Assembly: GCA_029891385.1 (NCBI GenBank)
Contig: CM057228.1
Span: forward strand, 66,470,523-66,534,522
Direction of reading: 5' to 3'
Length of the DNA: 64,000 nt
DNA from: Erythroxylum novogranatense
Lineage: Eukaryota > Streptophyta > Magnoliopsida > Malpighiales > Erythroxylaceae
Below are positions 10,861 through 21,149 of this stretch, in pieces. How positions within the stretch are numbered: position 1 is the first letter of the stretch; each line of letters begins with the position of its first letter. The position numbers were made by a program, and so were the translations under genes. The notes beneath the pieces were generated by a model, which saw nothing but the letters and a program-made list of their open reading frames with translations, searched no databases and was not told the DNA's origin.

Positions 10861-11699
10861 CGACAGCCCAATTCCAAGTCATTTAATTAATGATAAATGA
10901 CCAAAAATCCCTTTCTTATAAGCCTTAAAACCTAACCCTTTAAGTGGTCTTCCAAAATTGCCCCTGAAATCCATTTTAATTCAAGCTTACTTTAGGACAT
11001 TTTTCTCACCATAAAATTGAAGGAATTTGTCAAAACTTCCTTCTCAAAAAATGTTCCTCATTGTCTTAATTTCATAACGCCACTAAAATCATTTAATTTG
11101 GTGCACTACTCCAAAATTTATAGTCCAAACATTTTGGGTTAGTCTTATGCTAACACATTTTCCAGCACTTTATTTTCATCCAAAACTTGAAAATCTTAGA
11201 GGCTGAATTAAAATTCACTTTCTTCAGACAAATTGTATCCCTATTTCTTTAATTTAATCCAAATTAAGAATCACCTCATTTGGATTACTAGAACAAAAGT
11301 TATGGCCAAAATGCTTTCAGATTTTTCTAATCCAATACTACACACTAAACCCGACTTCCACTCAGAAATTGGAAGTCTTAGAGGCTAAATTGAAATTTAA
11401 TTCCTTCTTATGACTTGTAGACCCATGTCTCTATTTTTTTTTACTCAAGAATCAATTCAATCAGATATGCACAGATCAAGAATTTCTCAAAATACTGAAC
11501 CATGTTCAGAAAAATATCTAACTCACTTTGATTAAATCAATATCTTTCAATTTTATCTAAAAAATTATAAATTTCCCATTCTAATGAATATAATTGTCTT
11601 AGAAATCCAACGCTTCAAAAACTAAATTAATCGGATGTCGGACGAAAAAGTTATAAATAAAAGATTGAACAAGGGTCGGATTAGGGGAGGAGAATAATA

Positions 11700-12420
11700 A
11701 AAACAAAAGGATTTTTCATATATATATATATATATATAACCGAAATTTCCAAAATTCATAACTCTTGGTCCCGAATTCCAAATTTAACAAATTTGGTATC
11801 AAAAGAAAGTTTAAAGGAAGCTCTACAACTTCCATGAGAACTCCACAACTAATTCCATCTCTAAAGGGGTCAAAAATCCAATCAAAGTTTATGCCTATAT
11901 TAATATATCCTTAAACAATAACTCAACTTTGAAAAATTCTATCTTTCAACTTCAAATTCCAAACATGTCATATTTTATATAAATGCAAAGATCAGAAAAT
12001 CACCTACAACTTTCATAAAGGACAGAAAAATCAATTTGGCCTTTAAGGAAGTCAAATTTCCAATCAAATGTTCTGTCCTCTAATAATCATGCCAAAACAG
12101 TAACAGTAACTTGCAAAAATCATAACTTCACATTCCATAATCCAAAAATTGCATACTTCATATCAATGGAAAGATCAAAACATAATCTAAAACTTTCATT
12201 AAGAACTCAAAAGCAAATTCAACCTCTAACTAGGTCAATTTTTCAGTCAAAGATTCTGCCAAACATATGTCATCCTATAGCATTTTTCAAACAAAGTAAA
12301 ATAACCTTAACTTTGGAAAGTCATAACTTTCAATTCTGATAGCAAAAAATATCATACTTTATGGCGACAGAAAGATTTCAACAGAAACTACAAGTTTTAT
12401 GAAGATCATTTTCTCAAATT
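11700..12420. repeat. Diverged 180-bp type repeats in U3 of LTR A
   Basis: Units start near CATAACTCTTGGTCCCGAA (11757), then near 11940, 12120 and 12320, each with a phrase of the CCAAAAATTGCATAC type followed by a mention of ATCAATGGAAAG or similar. A simple (AT)n run at 11718-11738 precedes them. The first unit closely matches the one at 8795, linking this array with the extra block at 8389-10063. Confidence 0.65.
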
Positions 12421-12710
12421 CTACCTAAATCAAAAAGTCAACTCTTTATCCCCAAAAAGTCAACTTTCTTTAATTCTTCAATTTCTCACACCTTTTTTTT
12501 TCTTTATTTCTTGCTTTTGAACTCTCCTTTCAATCAACTCCTTTCATAACCCATACAAATCTACACAATTATCAAAATCATCAAAACCAATTTTTTTTCC
12601 TCATCCATTTTCTCAAAGTATCAATTCATCTATAACACAATACATGTACAAAAATACTCATTTCATACCTTTTATATTTCTAAATTTCACTAAAAGATTG
12701 GGGTCCAACA

Positions 12711-13163
12711 CTCTCTCCTTTCATGCAAGGGTGAACCGAAATTACCAAGTGAAAGAATCTCATTTTTGGTTCATCTTCTTCTAAGAAAATCTCCTCCAAA
12801 CATTTCTTCTCCTTTCCCACCAAAGGATTTTGTTAACCTAGTTGCCTCTAAAGAACAAGAGGTAAATCAAATTGGTTGAGGATTCAATAACAAGGAGAAG
12901 ATATATTGCTAAAGGAAAAGGTTAAAAAACAAAGGATTTGGATGCAAGAAGGAGAGGATAGCACAACGAGGATTTAAAGCTGTAGCAAATAAGTCGGTAA
13001 TACTCTTCATCTTATTTATGTTTTTATTATCCTTATACCATATCATGTATGGATTGGTATGGAGATTTGGATTTGTTGCTTCCGTTGGAAAAATGATTTC
13101 TTAAAAGTTTTGAAATCTACCGTTTCTCCAAATATAGCATGTTTTCTTTTTTTTGCTTGAACA
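12711..13163 (+). repeat. Copia-A 5' LTR, 3' part only
   Basis: Aligns with the final part of the Copia-C LTR (for example ATTTCTTCTCCTTTCCCACC). The first part is missing, because LTR A ends at 12710 exactly where this begins. It ends TTGAACA before the primer site. CTCTC at 12711-12715 would be one copy of the target duplication made by the long-LTR element; the other copy is not in the window. Confidence 0.8.
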
Positions 13164-13165
13164 AT

Positions 13166-13177
13166 TGGTATCAGAGC
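13166..13177 (+). promoter_or_regulatory. Copia-A primer-binding site
   Basis: TGGTATCAGAGC, an exact match to the initiator tRNA-Met primer site, two bases after the LTR end. Confidence 0.9.
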
Positions 13178-14676
13178 TAGGTTTTTAATGCATGATTTCG
13201 GTTCCTATATGGTTGATGCATGGGTTGGCAATTTTTTTGTGTATGCTGAATATTTTTATGTGATAGAAATATATATGTTGTATGTGTTGTTTTTTTGGTT
13301 TTCCACAGAAGTTACATTTACCTTGTAAGATTTCTTCTTTTGGTTGTAACAAGGAGGGTAGTCTATCATCACCATGTTTCCTCTTTGGCTTCATTTTTTT
13401 GCTTTCTTTCATTTTGTAATGTACAAATTGATGTAATGATGAATATGGAGCAGCCATGGATTGAAGAAATGGAGAGGTAAAACATTTCGGTGTATCCTTT
13501 TGTGTATTGAGATAAGTTTTGTGAAAACAAAGATGTTAGAATTTTGTTTCAATGGATCACATTTCGATTTTTATTGTGAAAACAAGTGCTGGATTTTTGT
13601 TTCAAAGAATCAAATTTCGGTATTGATAAAATATTAAGTTCTGATTTTTTATTTTCATGAAATGAGTTTTGGTTTTAATGAAAACAAGTGCTGGAATTTT
13701 TTGTCATAACAAAGATTCGGTTTTCTAAAACTCTAGCTTTGAAAATTTGTTTTTCAAAGTGACAAAATTCGATTTTTATATATGCCATTACATTTTCTTA
13801 GCGAATGGGCCGGATCATGTGAGTGAAGAGTTCGAAGCAAAAGATCCAAGTCCAAGAAGAATACATTGGGCCTAAAAGGCTTGTAATTATTTTATGTATC
13901 TAGGATGGACAATCAAAAGTGGCATTATTAATTCATGTGATGAATGGAGAAATGAATTCTTATAATATGTGATATTATCTGATTGCATGTCATTTAAAAA
14001 ATTGCCAACCCTAGGCCTTGCCATGCATTCGTTATGTATGAGATATATAATGAAACAATATAGGATGGATAACAAATTGCATCTAGACAAGATGGTATTT
14101 AAAACTTAAAGCCCAACAAGATTGAGTAGGAGAGGATGCTCATATGAGAGTCCACAATCTCCAAATGATGGCCCCATTTGCATGTAGGGAAGTGTTACCC
14201 CCCATCAGAGGGCATGGATCCTAGATCTTGCATGGTTTAGGTCTCCTTAGGGATAAGTCCACTTATTGATAGCAAATGTGACCTCCTACCGAGGCATGGT
14301 TTGCAGGTATCTTTAATGTATGAATCAAATGGTTAAACACTCAACATTTTTTATCAATAAATTGCCTATTGTAGTTCTGTTAGTAAAAGTATGGACCAAC
14401 TTATGACGCTTCTCAAAAAATTGAGCATAAGATGCTTCATATTTTTTTGAGTGGGAGGGTCCTAATTTTTCTTTTAATGTATAAGATGTCCGATCGTCAC
14501 TTAGTCTGTTATAGATAAGAAAAATAACCATCGTATAATGTTTTATTTTTTTTTAAGTTTTGTTAAATCTATCATCATGCATACATGCATCATGATTTTA
14601 TACAAAGTTCTATTAATTGTTGACTAGTATGCTCTTGTTTTAATAATTTATATTTTTAGACATAATCAACCACAAA
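13178..14676 (+). other. Copia-A untranslated leader
   Basis: About 1.5 kb between primer site and gag, with no gene. It is conserved with the leader of Copia-C (43081-44570). At 13510-13790 it holds about five degenerate units of roughly 60 bp, with GAAAACAAGTGCTGGA and then TTTGTTTCAAA recurring. Open frames in this stretch are short and not conserved in the sibling. Confidence 0.7.
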
Positions 14677-15540
14677 ATAAATCCACTCACCTTGCTCTTG
14701 ACTAATAACAAATTGGAAAACGGAGACAATTTTAATGAATGGAGACGTAACCTTGACATTTGTCTTCAATATGAATGTATTTCATGGGTGTTAATTGAAA
14801 ATGAGCCTACACCTCTGGGTGGAGATTCAACTCATGAGCAAGTTTAACAACATGAGCGTTGGCAAAATGCTGACAAGACTACTAAGTGTTATATTCTGGC
14901 TTCTGTCAGTGACATGTTGCAAAAGCAAATTGCTTGTATGAAAACTACTAGTACAATGGTCCATCACCTATATGAGATGTTTGGTGTGGGGACTAGGTCT
15001 GCAAGAGTGAAAACTATCCAAACCTTTCATAATCTCAGACAGAAACCTGGTGAACTGATGTGGGATTATATGATGAAGGTAATCTCTGCGGTCACTGAGG
15101 CTGAGATGCTTGGGGCAAATATGGATGCAGACATGCAGATGATTATGATCATCAATAGCTTAAACTCTTCTTGTCAATAGTTTAAGTTGGACTATGAGCT
15201 CAACAGCAAGGATTACACTTTGAGTGAGTTGTTGAATACCCTCTAGAGCACGGAGGAGATATTAAATATTAAGGCTCATGGGCCAAAAGCTAATGCAGCT
15301 TCTTCTTCTAAGCCCAAGGGTAGGGTAAGGAAATGAAGAAGGGTCCAATGAAAAAGAAGACCCAAACAGGGGCCAGGGCCAAACCCATGAAAAGGAAGGC
15401 CAAAGAGAACATCAAAGGAAAGTATTTCCACTGTGATGAGATAGGCCTTTGGAAAAAAGCATCGATCTACTAGAGTCCCTCAAAAGCAAACAAGGTATGG
15501 GTTTCCTAAGTTTGTTAGGAACTAGAAATGTGACAGATTT
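14677..15540 (+). pseudogene. Copia-A gag remnant
   Basis: The frame corresponds to Copia-C Gag but its first codon is ATA (14677) where Copia-C has ATG. It continues NPLTLLLTNNKLENGDN and EWRRNLDICLQYE. Stops lie at about 14847 and 15178, and frameshifts follow near 15330. The zinc-knuckle region (YFHCDEIGLWKK) lacks the CCHC pattern. Gag would form the virus-like particle and bind genomic RNA. Confidence 0.8.
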
Positions 15541-16020
15541 ATCTATTTCTTAGATATTAGATTCAGGAGTCACCAACCATGTTTGTAATTCATTGCAGGG
15601 GTTCCAGCAAAGGAGAAGACTACCTAAAGGCTAGTTTTAAGTCAAGATAGCAGATGGATCCTATGTTTCAACAGAATCAGTGGGAGTAGTTATCTTGGAT
15701 TTTCCTAGTGGTCATAGGTTATATTTGGAGGATGTTTATTACATTCCAATGATTGTAAGGAATATGGTGTCTGTTTTTTGTCTAATAAAATCTAGTTATT
15801 CCTTATATTTTGAAAAAGTTGTTTCAATTTATGAGAATAAGGATTTTATTTGTGATGAGATAATTAAACAACGATTTTTCTTTATAGAACCTATGATAGG
15901 CTCACTAAACACCACAAAATTGATAAAACTAAGACAATCCGATATCTCTAGCATTAATTCAAAGTATTTGTGGCACTTAAGATGGGTCATATCAATCAGA
16001 AAAGACTTGACAGGTTAGTA
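15541..16020 (+). pseudogene. Copia-A protease and GAG-pre-integrase remnant
   Basis: The aspartic protease motif ILDSGVTNHVCNS is preceded by a stop where the sibling has Trp. The frame 15680-16018 reads HRLYLEDVYYIPMIVRNMVS and then the pre-integrase segment ISSINSKYLWHLRW, where a frameshift falls. The active-site Asp and the Ser-Gly that follow it are kept. Confidence 0.75.
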
Positions 16021-16437
16021 AAGGATGGGATCCTTATGGGCTTGGATAGTGATCCATTACCCACCTGTGAATCTTATATTGAAGGAAAAATGACCAAAGC
16101 CTCATTTCCTTCTAAAGGACACAGATCTGAATCCACGTTGGACCTGGTACATACTGATGTGTGTGGGCCCATGAATGTACAAGCTAAAGGAGGTTATGAA
16201 TATTTCATAACTTTTATAGATGATTATTCAAGACATGTCTATTTGTATTTGATGCATAAAAATATTGAATACTTTGAAAAGTTCAAATAATTCAAAGTTG
16301 AAGCTGAGAAGCAACTAAGCAAGCCATTAAAACAACTTCGATCGGATCAAGATGGTGAGTACTTATCTGGAGAGTTCCTTCAATTTTTAATTGACAATCG
16401 AATTATTTCCAAAAATGGAACCAAGGTCAGAAGTATG
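15970..16437 (+). pseudogene. Copia-A integrase, catalytic Glu region deleted
   Basis: Contains SDPLPTCESYIEGKMTKASF (zinc-binding end), DLVHTDVCGPMN and FITFIDDYSRHVYLYLMH (start of the DDE core), then LRSDQDGEYLSGEF with the second catalytic Asp. After LIDNRIISKN the sequence jumps to KMEPRS, which in Copia-C lies after the segment with GVAERRNRTLL. The catalytic Glu is therefore lost in a deletion. Confidence 0.8.
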
Positions 16438-16442
16438 TTTAT

Positions 16443-17147
16443 TTGTACTATTTTTACAATCCTCAGGATAGGAAGGTATTTGTGTCGACAAATGCAACCT
16501 TCTTAGAGGAAGAGTTTGTGAGAAATCACAAAGGAAGAAGTGAACTAGTACTAATGGAGTTAGTTATTTCATCCAAACTAAGAGTTGTTTTGGATATGAT
16601 AGAACAAGATGTCGAAATCGATTCAAGAGTTGAATCGAAAGTGCAACCTGAACATCAAGTTGTGCCTAGACGTAGTGGGAGGGTTGTGAGATAGCCAGAT
16701 AGGTATCTGGGTCTAGGAGAAGGCTTAATTGCCATCTCAGGCTAAGAAGAAATAGATCCCATTACGTATACACAGGCTATAAATGATGTTGATACAAAAA
16801 AATGGCTCAAGGTGATGGAATCAGAAATAGATTCCATGTATACTAATAAAGTCTGGGTCCTTATAGATATACCACTAGGTCTAAAAGCCATAGGGTGTAA
16901 ATGGACCTACAAAAGGAAAAGGGGATTGGATGGAAAGGTAGAGACCTTTAAAGTTAGATTGGTAGCTAAAGGCTATACTCAAAAAGAGGGTATAGACTAT
17001 GAGGAGACTTTTTCTCCGGTTGCCATGCTTAAGTCCATCAGGATTCTTTTGGCCGTAGCAGCCTATTTCGATTATGAAATATGGAAAATGGATGTCCAGA
17101 TCACATTTCTTAATGGGGATCTTGAGGAGACCATTTATATGGCCTAA
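16443..17147 (+). pseudogene. Copia-A integrase tail and reverse transcriptase N-terminal half
   Basis: YFYNPQDRKVFVSTNATFLE and PRRSGRVVR form the linker between integrase and [22 protein letters not shown] begins [41 protein letters not shown] and FLNGDLEETIYMA follow, all diagnostic for Ty1/copia RT. A TAG stop at about 16693-16695 breaks the linker, and a TAA stop at 17146 breaks RT in the middle of the palm. Confidence 0.85.
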
Positions 17148-17915
17148 CCAGAAGGATTCATTGAGCCAAGTAATGAGCATAAGGTTTGCAAGTTGCAAAA
17201 GTCCATTTATGGACTTAAGTAAGCATCTAGGTCTTGGAACATTAGGTTTGATAAGTCTGTCAAAACCTATGGGTTCATACAAAACCTAGATGAGCCTTGT
17301 GTTTATAAAAGAATACAAGAAGGTAAGGTTACTTTCCTAATCCTGTATGTTGATGACATTCCGCTCATTAGGAATAATGTGGGAATGTTATCTGCGGTTA
17401 AGGGATGGTTGTGCTCCGATAGGATATACAGATTCTGATTTCCAATCAGATTTTGATTCAAGGAAATCAACTTCTGGTTCTATATTTACTTTAGGAGGTG
17501 GAGACATAGTTTTCAGGAGTGTCAAGCAATCTTTTATTGCTGATTCGACTATGGAGGCTTAGTATGTTGCTGCTTGTGAAGTAGCAAAGGAAGCAATCTA
17601 GCTCTAGAAGTTCCTAAATGATTTGGAGGTAGTTCTAGAGGCAGAAAAGACCATTACACTTTATTGTGATAATAGTAGGGAAGTGGCTAATTCTAAAGAA
17701 CCTCGAAACCACAAAGATGCCAAACATATTAAGTGAAAGCATCATCTCATAAGGGAGATAATACAACGTGGAGAGGTGGATGTGGTAAAGATTCCCACAG
17801 AGCAAAACCTTGCTGATCCGTTCACAAAGACATTAACTCAAAAGAGCTTTGAGGGTCACCTAGAAGGGATGAGAATGAGGGATATGTCAAACTTGCTTGA
17901 GGGCAAGTGGGAGAT
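17148..17915 (+). pseudogene. Copia-A RT C-terminal part joined to RNase H by a deletion
   Basis: RT continues KVCKLQKSIYGLK with a stop, then reaches the catalytic Y-V-D-D motif at 17346-17357. After LSAVKGW the sequence jumps to PIGYTDSDFQSD, the middle of RNase H; Copia-C has several hundred bases between these points. The tail reads ADSTMEA, PRNHKDAKHI, and VKIPTEQNLADPFTKTL, with several stops. The junction lies near 17408-17415. Confidence 0.85.
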
Positions 17916-18126
17916 TGTTGGAGTTATGTAAATATAGTGTCCTGGAAAGCAAAGGAGTCGGTAATACTCTTCATCTTGTTTATGTTTTCATTATCCTTAT
18001 ACCATATCATGTATGGATTGACATGATTATTTAGATTTGTTGCATCCACTTGAAAAATGATTTCTTAAAAGTTTTGAAATCTACTGTTTCTCCAAATATA
18101 GCATGCCTTCTTTTTCCTATCCAACA
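17916..18126 (+). repeat. Copia-A 3' LTR with large internal deletion
   Basis: Starts TGTTGGAGTTATGTAAATA after GCAAGTGGGAGAT (polypurine-type tract) and ends TATCCAACA. It keeps both LTR ends but is only 211 bp, against about 2090 bp in Copia-C. The jump is between GTCCTGGAAA and GCAAAGGAGTCGG. Confidence 0.85.
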
Positions 18127-19650
18127 TCAATCAGGTGAGGATCTTAGGTTTTCTAAGATATTGATTACTCTAACTCAAGACCAAACAAACCAACTTTAAT
18201 TGATTAACCCTAATTGATTACAAAATTCTAGATTTTGTAGCCTTTCGATTCATTAAAACTTCCTAATGATTTCAACTAACTCTGAAGTGATTTATTGAAT
18301 AATTGAGTTCACACACAAGATCTCTCTTTGTACAATTGTCAATATGATAATTGTTTGACTTATTAAATCTAACTCTCATTATGCAACCTAATCTAATTAC
18401 TTTTGACTCATTCTCTTGATTTATTGTCTAACTATCAACATGCACAATTAACACCATGATAGAATATTGTATTGAATTTAACAATAATCAAGTCACATAA
18501 TTACCTAAGAAAAAAAACCCTAACTTGGAAATTTAAAAACTCATAAATTTACTAACATCTAAGAATCCAGTTTACACATCAAGTTTAATGAAGAAAAGAA
18601 AAGGAAAGAAAGAAAAACTTGATTTGGAACTTGATCTGGAAATCTTTGATGTTCTTTTTGATCCTCCTTGTTTAATCCAATTTTGAACGATGGTGGCTAC
18701 ATTTCTGGATGTTTTTACATTCTTAAATAGTCACAGTGGGTCTTGTGGATGTAACTAAGGATTTTTCTCTTTGTTCGGTTCCAAAAATGCCCCAAAATTT
18801 AAAGTAGATGGAAAAAGTCACATCTAGAAAACCTCTGTCATGATTGTGCATCTGGTGTCGTGATCGTAATTTTATGAAATTACTCTCTTTTACGATCGTG
18901 AATATGCACTCACCATCGTGACTTTGGATATTTCTCTTATGTCACAACTATGACATGGGAGTCATGATCGAGACCTTGCCCATGCAACTCTATATACGTC
19001 CAAATCTCTTATTCCTCACCTATCTGAGTTGTAGAGCTAAAAACACATCATACACCTCAACAAATATATAATTACGAATGAAAACATGCTCTAAACTATA
19101 CAAACACTTAGAATATAAATAAACATACACATTAACATGATTTTAAGCCTATACATGCAATGATCATCTAAAAACAATCAATAAACACATTCAAACACTT
19201 ACCAAAATATAGTCTAAACTTCACCTATCAGTTACATAACTATTTCCTTAAGGGTCGTTGTTTCACTGTGATCACTCTCTGTGATCAATCTTCATGGAAC
19301 CCTCTCACTCATACTTCTTGAACCAATTTATAAAGTTAAAGGATGAGGTGTGGATGAATGTAACTTGTAAGGTTAGGAATGGTAGGCTGGCTAGCTTATA
19401 GTATGACAACTAGACAAGACAAGGGCCCCTAATAGAAAACTAATAAGCTAAGGATTACTTATAGGAGTATTCTATGTATTCTAAGGTTTATCCTATAATT
19501 GAAGGAAGGGGATGGAAAATCACAATAGTAATTAGACTCCTGACTCCTTTTTACTCTCCTAATTTGGCTATCTAAGATTGTTACTTTTGGCATAACCACC
19601 TTAAACCAAATCTCCAATAGACAATGTAGGGAAGTACTTCACCTATTATG
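18127..19650. other. Unclassified AT-rich sequence, no gene seen
   Basis: No coding frame, primer site or LTR terminus is recognisable. A CG-bearing patch at 18835-18990 (GTCGTGATCG, ACGATCGTGA, CCATCGTGAC, CATGATCGAG) resembles the modules found inside LTRs, so part of this could be an old LTR. This is a weak inference. Confidence 0.35.
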
Positions 19651-21149
19651 GCCTATGGTTGAATGGTATAAATTAGTTTAGAATAAGGCTTCTTAGGATG
19701 GATTTTTTTTTTAAATTTTGGATGGCAATAAAGAACAACTTAAGTACTATAGATAGATTAAATTATTTAAATTCAACATTGATGTTCTTATACTTCCAGA
19801 GGTGATATAATGGCTCTTGAGTAACTTCGTCCTTAGAAATACTAAGGAAGTATATTTGATAGCTATGAGTGCATGTATATATAAGGTGTAGAGAGTAAAA
19901 AATGGCAGGCAGTTTCAAGGTATGGAAAGATCGTTAGATGCTGTCAAAAAGTTGTCCTTTATAATATCAAAGAGTGATTTTTAGCAAGCAAGCACTCTTT
20001 AGACTTTAATAATTCTTTAATCATGTCATGGAGACTTTAGGAAGATGAATACCATGGACTACTAACTCAAATACCTACTTCATGTGAGAAAATGAATAAA
20101 GCAAGGGTCATATAAATACCTAGAAGTTGGAAGCTAGTGACTTAAACTTTTAGGAACTTATAAATTTATCACTTGTAAGTAGACTATAAGTAGATAAAAA
20201 TGATAGAGGATGATTAAATAGACTATCTAAAATAATTAGACTAGAAACCACAAAGAGAACACTTTGGTTCAGACTAGATAAAGAGAAAAAGGAGACAACT
20301 CTTACTAAAAGGAGTCTCAATAAGGAAAGAGAATAATGCATCATCTATAGGGATCCACTAGCAAAGGCTACGAGGACATCAATCCCTAATTTGGCAAAGT
20401 ATAAAAGAAAGGATACTAGCACGTGGGTAATCTAACTTCTTATATGAAATGTTGCATTTTTATGGTAGTTTTGTTAAATGGAGTTTTAATTAATCATAGT
20501 CATATAGTGTATCTGATTCCATATAATATGGAGCCCAAATTGATATATACCCCAATACTAACATAGTAATGAAATAATTTTTTATTTTTCAAAAAACCTT
20601 TCTTATATAAGTTAAAGGATTTGAGGAATCTATTACCAAGGGATTGGCTATAACTTTAGAGGAAACTATATATTCACTTATATGAGAAATTTGAATATGG
20701 TTAGGCGTTAGCTTAAAAAATTAAATCCAAGATGGGTCCTCAACGCCCAACACTCAATCTTTTCTACTAGCAATAGACTATAGTCTTTTCAAACAAATTT
20801 ATATCTATCTCAAACTTAGAGATCCTACTTTATAGGAAGATTAGATGAAGCTTTACTATAATTCTCACAGGTTATGGAAATCCATCACTCTCTCCTTAAA
20901 TTAAATTCTTGTGTTCATTAGATAAAAGATAGGATAAAATACCTTTTTCTTTAATAGAATTATCTTGCTAAAAGGAACATAAATTGTGTCACTTATTTTT
21001 TAAAATATGATGGAAGTCTTTCTCACAAGAGGAGCTAAAGTAGGGAGCCTTTGATTACTTTTAAAGTTCTTAGGCTTAGCAAGACCTATAAACACCTTTA
21101 TATTGTTTCTTATATCATTTATATTAAATATTTGGAGAGGATATTGTAG
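19651..21149 (+). other. Very degenerate sequence, perhaps the 5' part of LINE-1
   Basis: Stops are dense in all frames. The position just upstream of a clear LINE RT suggests the endonuclease region, but I cannot read an endonuclease motif with confidence. Confidence 0.25.

Larger units (their letters stand above)
6771..12710 (-). repeat. LTR A: 5.94-kb LTR of the long-LTR gypsy family
   Basis: Left end TGTTGGGACCCGATC and right end GGGGTCCAACA form short inverted termini with TG and CA. A primer site at 6755-6766 fixes the orientation as the 5' LTR of a minus-strand element. Related copies are element B (34946-49779 without its insertion, about 3.97 kb) and the solo LTR 49943-54058 (4.1 kb). 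Landmarks in element direction are U3 with 180-bp type repeats (12420-11700), a TATA-like box at 10851, then a very long R-U5 with a second repeat array and a hairpin pair. No coding sequence is present; small open frames here are chance. The right end abuts the cut copia LTR at 12711. Confidence 0.8.
12711..18126 (+). mobile_element. Copia-A: decayed Ty1/copia element
   Basis: Order on the plus strand: truncated 5' LTR, primer site, long leader, gag, protease, integrase, reverse transcriptase, RNase H, short 3' LTR. The integrase-before-RT order defines Ty1/copia. It is a close relative of Copia-C (35812-46673). It lost its gag start codon, a block of integrase, and a block between RT and RNase H. 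Its 5' LTR was cut by LTR A, so it is older than that insertion. Confidence 0.85.

Noticed and set aside
11718..11738. Run of AT dinucleotides as a promoter TATA region
   Set aside because: It is a simple microsatellite in U3, far upstream of the TATA-like box at 10851 that is shared in context with the related LTRs.
13166..13177. tRNA-like sequence TGGTATCAGAGC, also at 6755, 28424 and others
   Set aside because: These are 12-base primer-binding sites beside LTR ends, not tRNA genes; no cloverleaf surrounds them.
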